From Solea solea (Eukaryota > Chordata > Actinopteri > Pleuronectiformes > Soleidae), in contig NC_081143.1 in NCBI RefSeq assembly GCF_958295425.1, forward strand, positions 17,075,016 through 17,139,015: a stretch of DNA of 64,000 nucleotides, given 5' to 3'. Under the pieces are notes generated by a model, which was not told the DNA's origin, did no database searches, and saw only the letters and a list, made by a program, of their open reading frames with translations. This document shows, one piece after another, positions 1 to 12,965 of the stretch. The position numbers were made by a program, and so were the translations under genes. Each line of letters starts with the position of its first letter. Position 1 is the first letter of the stretch.

Positions 1-23
1 ATCCTCTGTCGCTTTCTCTGCAG

Positions 24-1215
24 AGCTGGTGGGCTTGAGGGTGAGTCCCAAGATCACGGCAGAGTGCGGCAAGCAGGTGACGCTGCAGTGCAACGTGTCC
101 TCATCTCTAAATGGACTATCAGTCAAACATATGGAGTGGTCCCACTTATGTTCTGTGAACAGTGAAGGGAACATTTCATACAGCAGAGGTACATTCGGTG
201 ACTTCTACTGCGAGTACGAAGAAGGACAGTTGTCTCTCGTCTTTCGAACAATACGGCCGGATCTGGAGAGCAGAGACCCAAAGACCTACAGGTGCAAGCT
301 GCAATCCAACAAGGGTGCTCCGCATGAATACACCACTGTGGAGTTAGAAGGTCAGAGTCCACCTCTGTTTCTATTGTTTCATCTGAGCAACACACAGAAA
401 AGCAATTGAAGTGAATGCACCTGGTTTCCTCAGCTTACGTCTAACCCTAACCCTAACCCAACCAAAGTTTTGTTTAAATGAAAACTACTCAACACGTTTA
501 CATTAACTGCTGCATTTTACAAACTGTGTTTGTGGCATATAAGAATCTTAACTCCCGTTTTGAAGCCTTGACATTCACAATTTGACCCCGCGCCATGTTG
601 ACGTATTGCAACCAGGAATATATTAAAACATGCTACTGAATGTAACAACTCATTTGACTCATATTAACTTTAAAAAAATGTGGTTTTATGCAAAATGCAG
701 GATTTTTGGAGTGCAATCTGAGATGTAAAGAGTGTGTCCATGAAGTGGATATAAAATGGACTTACTTAAGTGATGTATGATGCATGGTGGTATTTAAAAG
801 TGTACCTAATGTTTCTGTTCTCTGGTTTTTCACTTCAGAATGTGGCGGGACTGTGCACGGTGTTTTAAGAACTGATGGTCCCTCTTGTACCTTCAACCAT
901 GTCCACCCAGACGGAGATGTGCACTGGTTTCTTGGCTCCAAGAATCTCTCCGATGGGTCTGCAAATCACAACACCACTAAACGTGTAGAGAACGGGGGAT
1001 GGCTCACGATCCACAGTGACCTGGAGTGGAAAAAAGGTTCAGATGAGCCCTTCAACTGTTCCTTGTGGAGCACCAAATCTGGAAGATACATTGCAAGTAC
1101 ATTGATTCAGAAGGCAGAGGTCAAAGGGCTAACGGGCACAAATGGTGTCAGACCGCAGGAATCCATGGTGGCATTTCTGTGTGTATCAGTCTTGCTCGCT
1201 GTCATGCTGTTATAG
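24..1215 (+). CDS. Two-Ig-domain membrane protein, last two exons (5' part outside window)
   Basis: Two exons, 24-350 and 839-1215, are joined by an intron with GT (351) and AG (838); both junctions are phase 1, as usual for Ig-domain exons. The first exon follows a pyrimidine-rich acceptor at the window edge, so the signal peptide and start lie outside. Exon 1 encodes a V-like Ig fold: a first cysteine in LQCNV, a tryptophan in MEWSH, and a second cysteine in TYRCKL. Exon 2 encodes a second Ig-like domain (SCTFNH, VHWFLG, FNCSLW) and ends in a hydrophobic stretch, MVAFLCVSVLLAVMLL, directly before the stop. Sequons include NVS, NIS, NLS, NTT and NCS. With no cytoplasmic residues after the hydrophobic tail, a GPI-anchor signal is as likely as a transmembrane anchor. 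The fold and order resemble B7/butyrophilin-like fish proteins, but I cannot assign an orthologue. A role in cell-surface recognition is inferred. Confidence 0.8.
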
Positions 1216-1954
<739 letters not shown>

Positions 1955-1964
1955 CTGGTTTCCA

Positions 1965-2045
1965 GGACAACAAAAGGATATTACATTGACTTACATTCAT
2001 TTATTGGGGACTTACTCAAACCTTAACCAGAACTTTCAGCTAGCA
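1965..2045 (+). repeat. CA-linked dispersed repeat, copy 1
   Basis: Contains TTGACTTACATTCATTTATT followed by GGGGACTTACTCAAACCTTAACC. The copy at 14985-15185 has the same words in the same order. More diverged relatives are at 13280-13400, 26585-26770, 46620-46830 (reverse) and 61130-61190. Confidence 0.75.
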
Positions 2046-3399
2046 GAGTCTTCAGCTATAAATCTTCTATCCATAGATTATTTTAATCAATTTTAAGGAA
2101 TTTAATTCTGAAAAACAGGGTTGCAAATATCAGATGACAAGCGAGTCCACCATGTGTCTACTGCACAGTTTTGTGTGTGAATCTGGATTTAGACCTTTTG
2201 TTCATGCAACAACTCTCGGGTCTTTGGTCAGATGCTGCCCTCTAGTGAGCGAGTCTTGATGAGCAATATGTGCAGCTGGGTGTAAATGTGCAAATACTGT
2301 ATATCTGTTTCCTTTCGTGTTCAGCTTGACGGGGAAGTGAGTGAGCTGTTTGCAGCAGACACAGGTGTGAAGACAGGTACACGTTGTTTTTTCTCCTTTG
2401 TCCTACGTTCAGCTCGACCTCTGTCTCTCATTGCCCAGGACTGTGAATCACAAGATAGAAGGCAGAGGACACACTCAGCTCCAAGGCCAAAACACTGGTG
2501 GTTCAATAGCTCAGTCTATTCCCTTCACAGGCGTGATATTTGAGAGTGTTTTGAGTCAGAACTCTCTCGCTAATGTTGTCACGGATGGGCTCTACATAGC
2601 ACGACGTTGATTCGGCTGAAAACCCGCTGGATGTATTCAGTGTGACCTGCCTTTACACTTGAACAATAGAGCAATCCTGGCTCCCTTAAACCTGCAGTGG
2701 AACCCGGATTAATGTTATTGGTAAAAACCTGTGTTCGTCTGCTGAAAAATACCTGCTATTAAGCTTTATTAAAGACAATGTTGGAGCATTACAAGCAAAT
2801 GATGCATGAGTTGAACTCATTGACAACTTGCTAATACTGTATATAAAACTAACTTTCAGTCCAATTATTTGCACAGTATATTGTATGTTGTTGATAAAAA
2901 TGTGAGCAATCTAACGTACACTATGATCACAAAACAAAATGATTTCACAAAATGGCTGGATTTTCTTTTTTCTAAATAATGACCAGCATTTGCTTCATGG
3001 GCAGCTGTTAGTTTGTGTTTGACCTTTTGACCCTCGGGGGGCATTTGTGTTTTTATTATACTGGTGGTTTCTTTCACATATGTTCAACAAACAGAGGAAC
3101 AAATGATTATTGTGAATCTTTTAAGTTAGAAATATGCAACAGCTGTCTAAGCAAATGCTGTGTTTGTCGTCTGTTTTGTATTTTTTTATTTTTTGATGTT
3201 TCCAAAATGATTTCTGCTGTTTTCAGAATGGAGCTTTCAGAGGGAAATAAAGAACATTTGTCGATACTATGGTTTGCTGGTGTTTCCTGTAAGATAATAA
3301 CAGACCAGAGGTTGTAGTTTACTGTGGTTTGGACTGTGCCTCATACGTGTGTAATATGTTAAGTTGTACAAAAGCTTTTGGGAAAAAGAATACATAAAT
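2046..3399. other. Intergenic, with dispersed repeat copy at 2640-2830
   Basis: No gene seen. The segment 2640-2830 (GTGACCTGCCTTTACACTTG onward) is related along its length to 18083-18245, so it is an interspersed repeat. AATAAA occurs near 3246 and could end the upstream Ig transcript, but nothing else supports this. Confidence 0.5.
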
Positions 3400-3511
3400 A
3401 CATCCATCCATCCATCTTCTACTGCTTTATCCTCCACATGAGGGTCACAGGGGAGTTGCTGTCGCACAGAGAGAGAGAGAACATGCAAACTCCGTGCAGA
3501 AAGACCCTTGA
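3400..3511 (-). repeat. Retroposon 3' tail, family A, copy 1
   Basis: Starts with a (CATC)n tail (CATCCATCCATCCATC) and continues CTGCTTTATCCTCCACATGAGGGTCAC, then ACATGCAAACTCCGTGCAGAAAG. This is the reverse-strand form of a SINE/LINE tail common in teleosts. The same family is at 17661-17880, 32807-32931 and 58150-58345. Its middle part is deleted. Confidence 0.75.
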
Positions 3512-4894
3512 TCTGAAAAACTCAAAACTCAACACAAGAAACAGTCTCACTATGAGTCAAATTCAAAGCTCATCAAGCTCTCTATGCAACTGTTAATGCT
3601 GACGTAACCACGTTGATATGATCAAGAACAAGATGTGACATGTTCTGCACTTCTGCAAACGTCCCAGCTTCAGTTCAGCTCCATGGTTACCAGTTATCAT
3701 ATATTAATCCATAAACCAACAGCGTCGATCACTGTGCACTTGTAACATCCACTTCAAACCACAAGAGGGAACCATTTCTCCACATGATTCCCTGTGTGAC
3801 TCTGAGCTGCAGGGTTCAAAAAGGCCAAGTAAATGAGGAGTGAACTCAGGCAACCTTTGCACGGTGCAACATTAACACATGGTTTGTTTCAGTACAAACA
3901 AACTACCACTGTTGATGCAAAGGCTGCTGCAGGAATAGTTTATGTTAAAGTGTAGAGTCAGCCAGAGGCAGGAATGACAAACAATAATTGAATTGTTGTT
4001 TGTAAATACAACACAAACGTGTCCGATTCTTAGCGAGTGAAGGAAGTTACGTTGTTGTCACTGAGCAGCTACTACATGAGGTAACAGGAGGCTTGTTTCT
4101 GTGTAAGTGGTCCTGCTGCTTTGTTACATCATGTCTCTATGTTTGAAGTTTGCTTCTCATACAGGCGCCTCATCTGACCAAAGTACACAGTGGGGGGGAT
4201 GTTCACTCTATTCATTTAGTGTGTGTGTGTGTGTGTGTGTACATCGGGCTTCAGGTCAAGTTCCCATGGTAACTGAGAGGTGTCTCACTCTGTGCCCCTG
4301 CCTTCATGTGTGTGTGTGTGTGTCCGGCCAATTATTCCAGTGGGCTGTTATCTCCTTTTTACATTATCACCCTGACAGCCTGGTGGTCAATGGTCGGGTG
4401 AGCAGCTGGTCATAACATACACAAGAGCAAGAGGGTGTGGACGGAGGAGGTGGGACGGATCAAAAGAGACAAGATAAGAAAATGAGCGGCCGACATATGC
4501 AGCGGCGAGGCAAGATGGATAGATGGGCGCACAGAGTGGTAGAGAGAGCTTAGCGATGGAGGGATGGACCAAGGAGATAAAAGCTAGATTATGTCAACAA
4601 ACAGCAGAGCGCTGGTTACCTTACATTACGGCAAATTCGAGTCGGTCTGGGATTAATTATCCAAGAGCTGTGATTGATGTTGCTTCGTGACATTATGTCT
4701 AGCATAATGTGTGTTAGTGTTTTCTTTCACTATGTCATTACATCAAATAAATGATAGATAATAGGTTAAGCAAACAAGAGTACAGCTATACTAATAAATG
4801 ATTGTAGTAACTGACTGTAGCAGTAAATAGCTGAAGAGCCACATTTTGTTTTTATCTCAGATTAAGAAGAATTTGTTATTTTTTTCCACACACA
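3512..4894. other. Intergenic, low complexity
   Basis: No gene. Short (GT)n tracts at 4219-4240 and about 4310-4323. The rest is unremarkable AT-rich sequence. Confidence 0.5.
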
Positions 4895-5065
4895 GAGACC
4901 AAATGAACCCTATAGTGAATTTGACCTCTGCATTTGTCCCATCTTTTTTAAACACACCAGTAGTGAACGCACAAGCTGGGCACAGGAGCAGCATATATAA
5001 TTACGTGCCTTGCTCATGGGCACCCTACCCCGTGATTTGAACTGGCAACCCTCCGGTTACAAGTG
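4895..5065 (-). repeat. tRNA-derived SINE, family B, copy 1
   Basis: On the minus strand it reads a tRNA-like 5' end with a B-box-like GGTTGCCAGTTCAAATCAC. This is followed by TGCCCATGAGCAAGGCAC, a divergent body, and AAATGCAGAGGTCAAATTCA. The same blocks in the same order occur on the plus strand at 28941-29115. Confidence 0.8.
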
Positions 5066-6115
5066 CAAGTGCCTTTTCTCTGGAAATACACAGGAGGTGT
5101 ATATGTTAATAAGAATTGACTTTTTAGATTTTTGCGACCTGATGTGTAATTTAAATCTGTTATCACAGGTGTAAGTGAAAGCAAATGTTGTCAGAGTTGT
5201 TGATATGTCACAAGTTCACAAGTCATTTTTTGCAGGCCTATCAATAATTAAATATGGTTTTGCAGATGTAAGAAAAAGCAGCAAAAAATGCTACTTATTT
5301 TCTTTATTACTTTTTAAACCGTGCACAGCAATAATTATGATTTTCTTTCAAATATAGGGCAGTGCAGCATGGGTAAAATAGCCAACAATAAAAAAAGGGA
5401 AATATAAATACATTCTATCCATGTTGCACTAAATGTATTAAATTCATTTCCACTGTTGTTATAGTTACGGACATGACTGACTGAATATACTCCCTTTCCC
5501 CTGCTCCCGAGAAACCACCAGCAACACATCCGACAAACCATTTTAAACACAAACACACAAGAGATCTGCTGGTAGTGTGTAGTTGTGAGGAATTCAAGAG
5601 AGTCCACTCGTCCCAGGATTCACAGAGACAATCACACACACTCACACATGCAGAGAGAAAGGAACAAAAAAAACAAAAAACAAGGGCCGAGAGAACGACA
5701 ATGAGAATTTGAGCAGTCGACCACAAGAACACATAGAGCAGTTTGAGCACTGAATGTACTATATTATAGTCTGGATATATATTGTGTAAATGTGTCACTG
5801 CAAGAGGCTCGATAATATCCCCCCTCTCTGCCATGAACACAGCATCTGTGACTCAAGCATTTCCAGTGCTGCCAACACTGACTTAATTTTAACACAGTGC
5901 TGTTTTTCTCCTCTGATGTTTTTTTTTACAAGGTTGTCAAAGGAAGAACTAATCCATTTTGTGCTTATTCAATGTTGATCCATTTTTGTTTTTTACAAGA
6001 ACTATAGCTTCACAGAAACTACTTCATGTACAAATAACCCACTGAATCAACAGACATGTTTTATTCTTCAACTATTTGATTAGGATTCTTGAATACACAC
6101 CCAGTCTGAGTCTAA
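5066..6115. other. Intergenic, nothing recognised
   Basis: AT-rich non-coding sequence. Short open frames on both strands have no splice context, domain features or codon bias. Confidence 0.5.
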
Positions 6116-6603
6116 GGGTGCATTCACACCTGCTCTTCTAAATCCTTCTGAATCCTCGTTGGTTTGCTCAGAAAGTCCGGTTCGTTTGGGTGTGAGTGCA
6201 CAACCGAACTGTGTCCCACACCACAGAAGCGAACTCTGGTCTCGGTTCATGTCAAGTGAACCAAATGCAGGAAGTGCACAAGTGTGTAGAACGATAGCCA
6301 GAGGAAATGGCTCGTGGTCAGACGTGAAGCGAGAACAAGGTAAAAGCTCTGATAGAAATATGGTCAGAGGATCACAACTGCTAGTAAACACCAACAAGAA
6401 CAACCAAGTTTTTAAAACTAATTTAGCAGGAAAATAGAGGCTCTGGGATTCACCCCCGCACTGTAGAGCAGTGCACAAAGGTAACAAATACGTTATTCCA
6501 AAGGTTTCGGTTTGTTTCACTAAAGTGCAGCGCGAAAGCAAACTCGGACCGGCTGAATGTTCCAATTGAACCAAGTCCCCAATCGTAGGTGTGAAAACGA
6601 CAT
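6116..6603. mobile_element. MITE-like palindromic DNA element
   Basis: The left end contains GCATTCACACCTG and the right end contains GTAGGTGTGAAAACG, which form imperfect inverted repeats. Inside, the left half (GGTTCGTTTGGGTGTG, GGTCTCGGTTCATG) and right half (GGTTTCGGTTTGTTTCAC) carry GGTTC-type motifs typical of fish foldback elements. No target-site duplication could be fixed and no transposase is present. Confidence 0.6.
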
Positions 6604-9600
6604 TACTCTGGTGTTACAGTCAAAATGGCATGAGGGCTTTCATCCCTCCCAGTGTGACGAGGGAGGAAAAAATGAGTAGAGACAGCAAACAGACGCCCGA
6701 CTGCAGTGAAAGAGCAAAGAAGGCACCTGAGTCCTTCCATGCTCAAGGCCTCAGCAAATAATATGTTCATATTCGATAGTCAATCAAAGTGAACCACTTG
6801 CAGCTACTCAAACCGCTTCACATAAAAAGAAAGAATCTTGATCATGAAAATCAATTATCAAATAAACGGTTTCCGTCCGACTAGTCATTAAAAAGGCCTA
6901 AATAAATACATTTTGAGTTTCATTTTAGAAACTTCCAGGTCAGTAAATGAACCCAAATCAGGAGGTCAGGCAAACTGTCAAAAATGTTGTTCAGAGAGTA
7001 TTGTTTGTTGCTGTGTGTATATTTATATGTATATATCATTATTATTATTATTATTATTATTGTTATGAGTAAAGAAAATGGAGTGGATGCTTTATCTGTT
7101 GTTATTTTTTTTTTTAAAAACAAAAAAAAACAAATAAACCCTCCATGGATGAAAATATAAATCGACACAGGATCTGTGACAGGAAGCCTTGCTGTGTTTG
7201 TTTGCATGAGCTTAGTGGTTCTGCCCAACCCCCGACGCTCTTACTCACATCAATACAGGAAAACCTGCGCGTTCCTTTTGATCGAAACCCCAAACAAAGT
7301 GGCAATTTGAGAGATTGTCTCTATAACGTTCTACACAACACACATTTCATTAGTTCATATAAATCCAGTATCAAAATTGATTGTGTGAGTGTCATACGGA
7401 GTTCATCGTTGTTTTTCAAGGATGAAATATGCACAAGTTATTGATTCTTTCTGAGTAACACGGAATCAATAGCTCAAGCATCTCTCAGTGCAATTGCATA
7501 GAAATGTATGAAACCAAGCTATAAAATGGTGGACTGTAAGAAAACAGACTCAGCAAGACTTAAATCACACCCTTTTAAAACTTATATGAATCACTAAAGC
7601 TTCATCTACCATACTTGTTACCGAACACAACGTCTCTGAGGAGCTGTAATCCGCTCCATGTCTCGCATCAACAAGCTGTTGACTATTTCATGTCAAAGAG
7701 TCGTTTCTGTTTCTGTTTTATTTTGCCATTTTTCTCACTTTTCAGGTCCAAGGAGGAAACGAAAGTCATTTTTGGCTGACAATCTAATGGTCTCCCTGTC
7801 CTCCATGTCCTCCATCCACTCTCTGCATGAATGCCAGGGGAAATGCACTGGAGACAACCCTCGTGTCGGACGGGCGTGGCCTCATCGTATTTGGGAAAAT
7901 ATGCCCAGATGGTCCCCATTACTCCAAGACCCCAACACTTCAGGTTCCGCTGCCACTGTTTACATCCGAGTAGTTATGTAACCTGGGTATTTTGTAACAC
8001 CCGGCAACCCTTAGCACCTAGCTGGCAAACGTCCACACTTATTATGAATTAATAAGGAGAACGCTATATCCATTAGATCGGATTGTTGCGTACTTTGAAG
8101 TAAGTGAGGGTGTGTGTGTGGGGGGGGGAGAGAGTTTGAGTTGTTTGCTGACAGGGTCTGACATTTGCTTTCCAATTATTGTGAAATCAATTTGAGAGTC
8201 CCCTTTGAAGAGAAGGGAAACTTCAAAAGGGGATGATCCTCTCTGAGATGACAGAGACGATTCAAAAGCCATTTAAAGGAAAATCCTCGAGAATTACGGT
8301 GGTCCAATTGCAGATGAATCGTTCTTCTGTATTCAGCTATGTTTTCAGGTGTTTATAAAAGAAAGAAGCAGACGGCGTGACTTTGTTTTCACCCCCCCGA
8401 GTGATTACTTGTATTTCTGTGCGCAATGAAGTATAACTTATTGGAAATTAGCTCTCACGGTGTGTTCAAAAGTGACAATTAGCTATGATGATTCCTGCAA
8501 ATGGAAGTCACCTTGTTGTTGAAAAATAAAGGCAAAAGAAACAACAGAAACCAAAAGCTATCTGAGTGTATCATCCACAATGTTATTTCTTCTTACTCTA
8601 GTTGTTATATCATCTGTAGTAAAAGTATTTTTCTGACTATGAGGGATGAATACTAGGATTTAAATTTAAAGATACTGTGACAAAAACATACTGATGGTGA
8701 CACTCAACCGAGTTTGCAATAAAGAAAGTACAGAATTTGCACTTTTAGCAGGTATTTCTAATATGTCAAAACTAGTTTATCCAGGAAGTCACACATTAGA
8801 GGGGAAAACAAGAAAATGTGCAAATGAAGTGCTGATTTTAAATGTTGGCACACATCTTACGCCACACACTCAAAAACACCTCGCTTTGCTTCCTGTAAAA
8901 CAAAAACACACTTGATGTTCTGGACAAGTCAACATGTTGACTTTGTGTCAACTGGTGATAAAAAAAAAAAAAAACTGGGATGAGAGCAATGACCACTCAC
9001 TAGAGAGAATGTTCTCGGCAAACACTGACGCAACATAATCATGTGCAGTGCATTTGTGCACTTCTGGACAGAATGTGCAATCATACACGATGATCAATAA
9101 CACATTCAGGTGCGTGTGCACACAAGAAAAACAACATGTGCACACAAACACATTAACACCTCAAAACAAAAGTTACTAAAAACTAAAGAAATGTATCAGC
9201 TCATTTCATTTGTCTGTCTCCTTTAAAGGCTATAATAGTTTTTTTAGTTTTTTTAGTTTGAATTAGTTTTAAGAGCAGATTTGCTCGTTTTTATTAGTTT
9301 TTCATTTTTTTTGTAAATGCTTTGTTTTAGTGTTAGTTTTAGTTTTTGCCAGGTGCAAGCTGCACATAGGGCATAATAAGTTAATTGTGTCATAAAAACC
9401 CAGCAGAAGATGTCATTTTAAAAATCTATTACACACATGAACATTACATAAATAATAATAAATAACCCTCATAAGACCCACCACATTGTTTGCGAGTTAG
9501 GAGTCTCAATCTAAGAAAAACATTAGCAAAATTATGTAAATAGAATGCATTATTATTATCAGTATTTATGATGCAACATTAATCTATTAATTAAAAAAAA

Positions 9601-11205
9601 ACATACAGAAATAACTAATTATAACTTGATATTAAATGGGGGGGGGGCCGTATGAAATTGATCTGGGGGCAGCATGTGGCCCACGGGCCGCAAGATTGAG
9701 GCCTCCGTGTTAAACACACAGTATGAAATGTCTCTCTGGCTCTCAGTCAAACACAGTGGCTTATTCGTAGTACAGAATGTTACGTACTGTATGTAAGATA
9801 GTCGAGAGTGTCTATGCCGTCCATGTTGTTCCCTGTTCATCCCTAACCTCAAATGCATAATCTCTGCATCATGAGGACCACTCCACATAAGGACTCCTGA
9901 GATATAACTGAGCATAACACATATTATATACACCACAGTGTTTTTAGATCAATAATCCTCCGTAACAAAATAGGTCATGGTGGAACAGTGGACCACTTTT
10001 ACATCCTGTGACAGCTCATGAGTCACAGATTAAAATGTTACACCCAGAGAACACACACACACACACACACACACACAAATTCACCAGAGCATCTTAGACA
10101 TGATTTTAGGTTGTTTTAAATCATGACAAAGACGGGACCTGAAAAATGTCCCCTGTTCAACGGTGAGTCCCCTCTTTGTGTGTGTGTGTAACGACGCCGA
10201 AGTCCCCTGTTCTACTGGTTGACGAGTACACACACGCACGCACACGCACGCTAACACAAGCACATACAACAGTATCTTCATGCACATAGAATTTACATAT
10301 TTAGTTAGGCTTTGTTTAATCTGGTGACTTACATGCACTGTATTGTATATACATATCCAACAATTGATGTCATCAAGGTGATTAAAGCATTAGCAGGAGC
10401 CTGAAGGGTAAGGAAAAACTGGTTGGAATCAATTTAAAGCTTCCAATTAACAATTAGAACATTTGATTACAGAATGGAAAAATAAGAACTACAAATAAAA
10501 CCTACACTTTGATACACACTCTCCCCCTCTCTTTCTAAACCATCACTCTGCATTACCTTAAACAAACAGGGAGTCCCTTGTGACTTTGGGTTCAAAGGAA
10601 AAAGCAAATGATGGTTCTGGATTTTGACAGCTGTGTTGCCTCATGCTTGTATCTGAAATGATGACCTGCAGTTCTGAAGTCTTAACCTATCTAGAAAGGT
10701 CTACAGGGCTTCTCTTAAGAGAAGTCTGATTGATTGTCCATCAGAAACATCTTTGAAAAGAGGTCAGAGTAACCTCCATCCTCCTCAGCCTCATTTACCC
10801 CGCGGCTACACAGTCTGCAGCTGGGCTTTTTCCTCAGGTGTTATGAAGCCATGAAAAGAAATAAGTCAGCCGTGCACTTACTTCTACATCATGAAAGGTA
10901 ACAGTATTGAGCCCCTGTGGCTGATGTCACATAATCCCATCATGCAACACTTCTTTCCTAGCAGTGCTTCATAAGAGCGTCTGACCTTTACAGAATTATG
11001 TATAATTCATGTTATTGTTGGTGTCTTGAAGATGTCCACTGTCCATGCAAATATGGTTGTTGTGCTGTCGTGTATAAATCTATGTTCAGTCAAGACAACT
11101 TGGGATGTAGAACACATTCTTATACAGTACATACATTTGTAGAATACTAAAGGTTAGGTTTTAGCGTCCAGGCTCTGAACCTACAACCATATACACTGAT
11201 AGATA
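6604..11205. other. Intergenic with microsatellites and a hAT-type fragment
   Basis: No gene seen. (ATT)n at 7037-7061, (AC)n at 10050-10077, and G runs at 8119-8128 and near 9640. The stretch 9640-9710 (GTGGCCCACGGGCCGCAAG, then TTGAGGCCTCCGTG) looks like the end of a hAT-type non-autonomous element. 8040-8480 appears single-copy. Confidence 0.5.
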
Positions 11206-11350
11206 CACTACAGATGTCTTAGAGCTCAGTGGTAGAGCAGTAAAGGTTGTGGGTTTGATTCCCGACTCCGCTAGTCTACATCCCGATGTGTCCTTGTGCA
11301 GGACACTTAACGCCACGTTGCTGTCATCAAGACTAGAAAAGCACTATATA
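11206..11350 (+). repeat. tRNA-derived SINE, family C
   Basis: An A-box-like AGCTCAGTGGTAGAGCA (11223-11239) is followed by a B-box-like GGTTTGATTCC (11253-11263), at tRNA-like spacing. Then come TCCTTGTGCAGGACACTTAA and AGACTAGAAAAGCACTATAT, a body and 3' part common in teleost SINEs. The tail is AT-rich. Confidence 0.8.
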
Positions 11351-12725
11351 AGTATTTATATTATATGTATTTAAATATTCCAGGATAGGTTAAGGATATG
11401 CACTTTGACAAAGTCAGGGAAAGATATTTCTTTATATCTCTCCTGTGTTAGTGGAGACTTTGAGCTCCAGCAAATCTATGAATCACAGACATCACCGACA
11501 TGCCAGACTTAACTTGCCACCAGTGATATATTGGCAATAAACTGCAGAGGCAACTTGTCACAAGCAGTAACATCACATATTCTATTAGATATTATCGCTG
11601 GCAGGCCTAGTTCGAGTCCTAGGAGTCAAACTCAAAGCACACAGGGTCTGCTTTTACAGTTTTAACTGGTGACTAGAACGAATACAGGATACAGGAGAGA
11701 GGACCCAAAACAAGGAATCATATCCCCTAGTGATCTCATGTTTTGCTTGTCTCCCAAAACAACATGGACTGAGGAGAAACTGCTCTCTTGATTGATTTTC
11801 ACACTGTGCTCTTTCTTTGTGAGTCATAACTAGAGATAACCAAAGGCAAAGAGGAGACACGGGTCAGTCATGCTCAGCTAAAGTTACCAGGGCAAAGAAA
11901 CTAATTCACATTGACGCCCTGACCCCTGACAATGCCACAAACCTAATCTAAAAGGACATTAAAAGAAACTCTGAAAATAAATAAACAACACAAACGTATA
12001 GTCCAAAGTGTGATACAAGCACATTTGGGGAACGTTCAATCCTCAAATACCTTTTCACACTTGAGGTTTAAAATTTTTTGAACCAATGTGTTTGCACTCA
12101 CTCTTGTGTCAAAAGACTCTGCAAAGCATGTGGGTTCCTGATGGTCACGGCTCAGATTGGCATCAGTGGGAATGTAAGATATGAGTGAAGACACTAATTA
12201 CCTCTTTGTCCGCTCTAAGAAGACAAGCTTTTTCATGCATGGACAAATAAAATATATATATACAGTACATCATGAGGGGAAAACAAAGCATGTCCTCGTC
12301 TACACCAATGGAAAACATGTACACTACACTGAGCAGCGACATTTGACTCTTGACAACATCAAGGCTGCACAACTAATATATAACTGATACGAATTCTGCA
12401 AGAACCAGATATCGTCTTCTGTCTCTGGTCAGTTGGTCCATTCGTTATCTCATTTGACAGGTAAACAAACGGGCACAGTGTTTCCATGGTAACTGACAAC
12501 TGTATCAACCAAAGCATCAGAGACTGAGAGAGAGGCATGAACAACGTTTCACTAATAGCTGTCAAGAGTTCAAATATGAAGAACAAACACAGTTATGTTG
12601 TGTACAGTCACGAGCCTGAACATGGATGTTGGATTTAATGGTTTTATTTGTTGTCTAATTGCTGTGCACATACTGATAAGCCTCTGAGTTGTTATTGTCA
12701 CTGTTAACAGCGTCACTGTCTGTCG

Positions 12726-12965
12726 CAGGGCTGCAACTGATGATTTTTTGCAATTGACTAAGTCCATAAAATATCAGAAAATGTTGATCGGTGTTTCTCA
12801 AACATCTTGATTTGTGCATATGGAACAGAAAATATTCACATTTAAGAAGCTGAAAAATCAAAAAGTTTGTTTTAGTTATTGAAAAAAAAACGATTGATCG
12901 ATTATTAAAATAGTTGACAACAAATTTAGTAATTGATGAATCCAATAATCATTGCAGTCTGTAGC
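12726..12965 (+). mobile_element. hAT-type non-autonomous element, family D, copy 1
   Basis: Begins GGGCTGCAACTGATGATT. It contains ATAAAATATCAGAAAATG, TGATCGGTGTTTCTCAAAC, AATATTCACATTTAAGAAGC and CGATTGATCGATTATTAAAA. Related sequence lies at 19905-20175, 21385-21480 (fragment), 27478-27550 (fragment) and 30600-30835 (reverse). The ends suggest a GCTGCAAC/GTTGCAGC terminal repeat. Confidence 0.7.

Noticed and set aside
2286..2400. Exon-like block between TTCAG and GTACAC after the Ig gene
   Set aside because: The preceding exon already ends in a stop at 1213-1215, and the peptide has no Ig or other domain.
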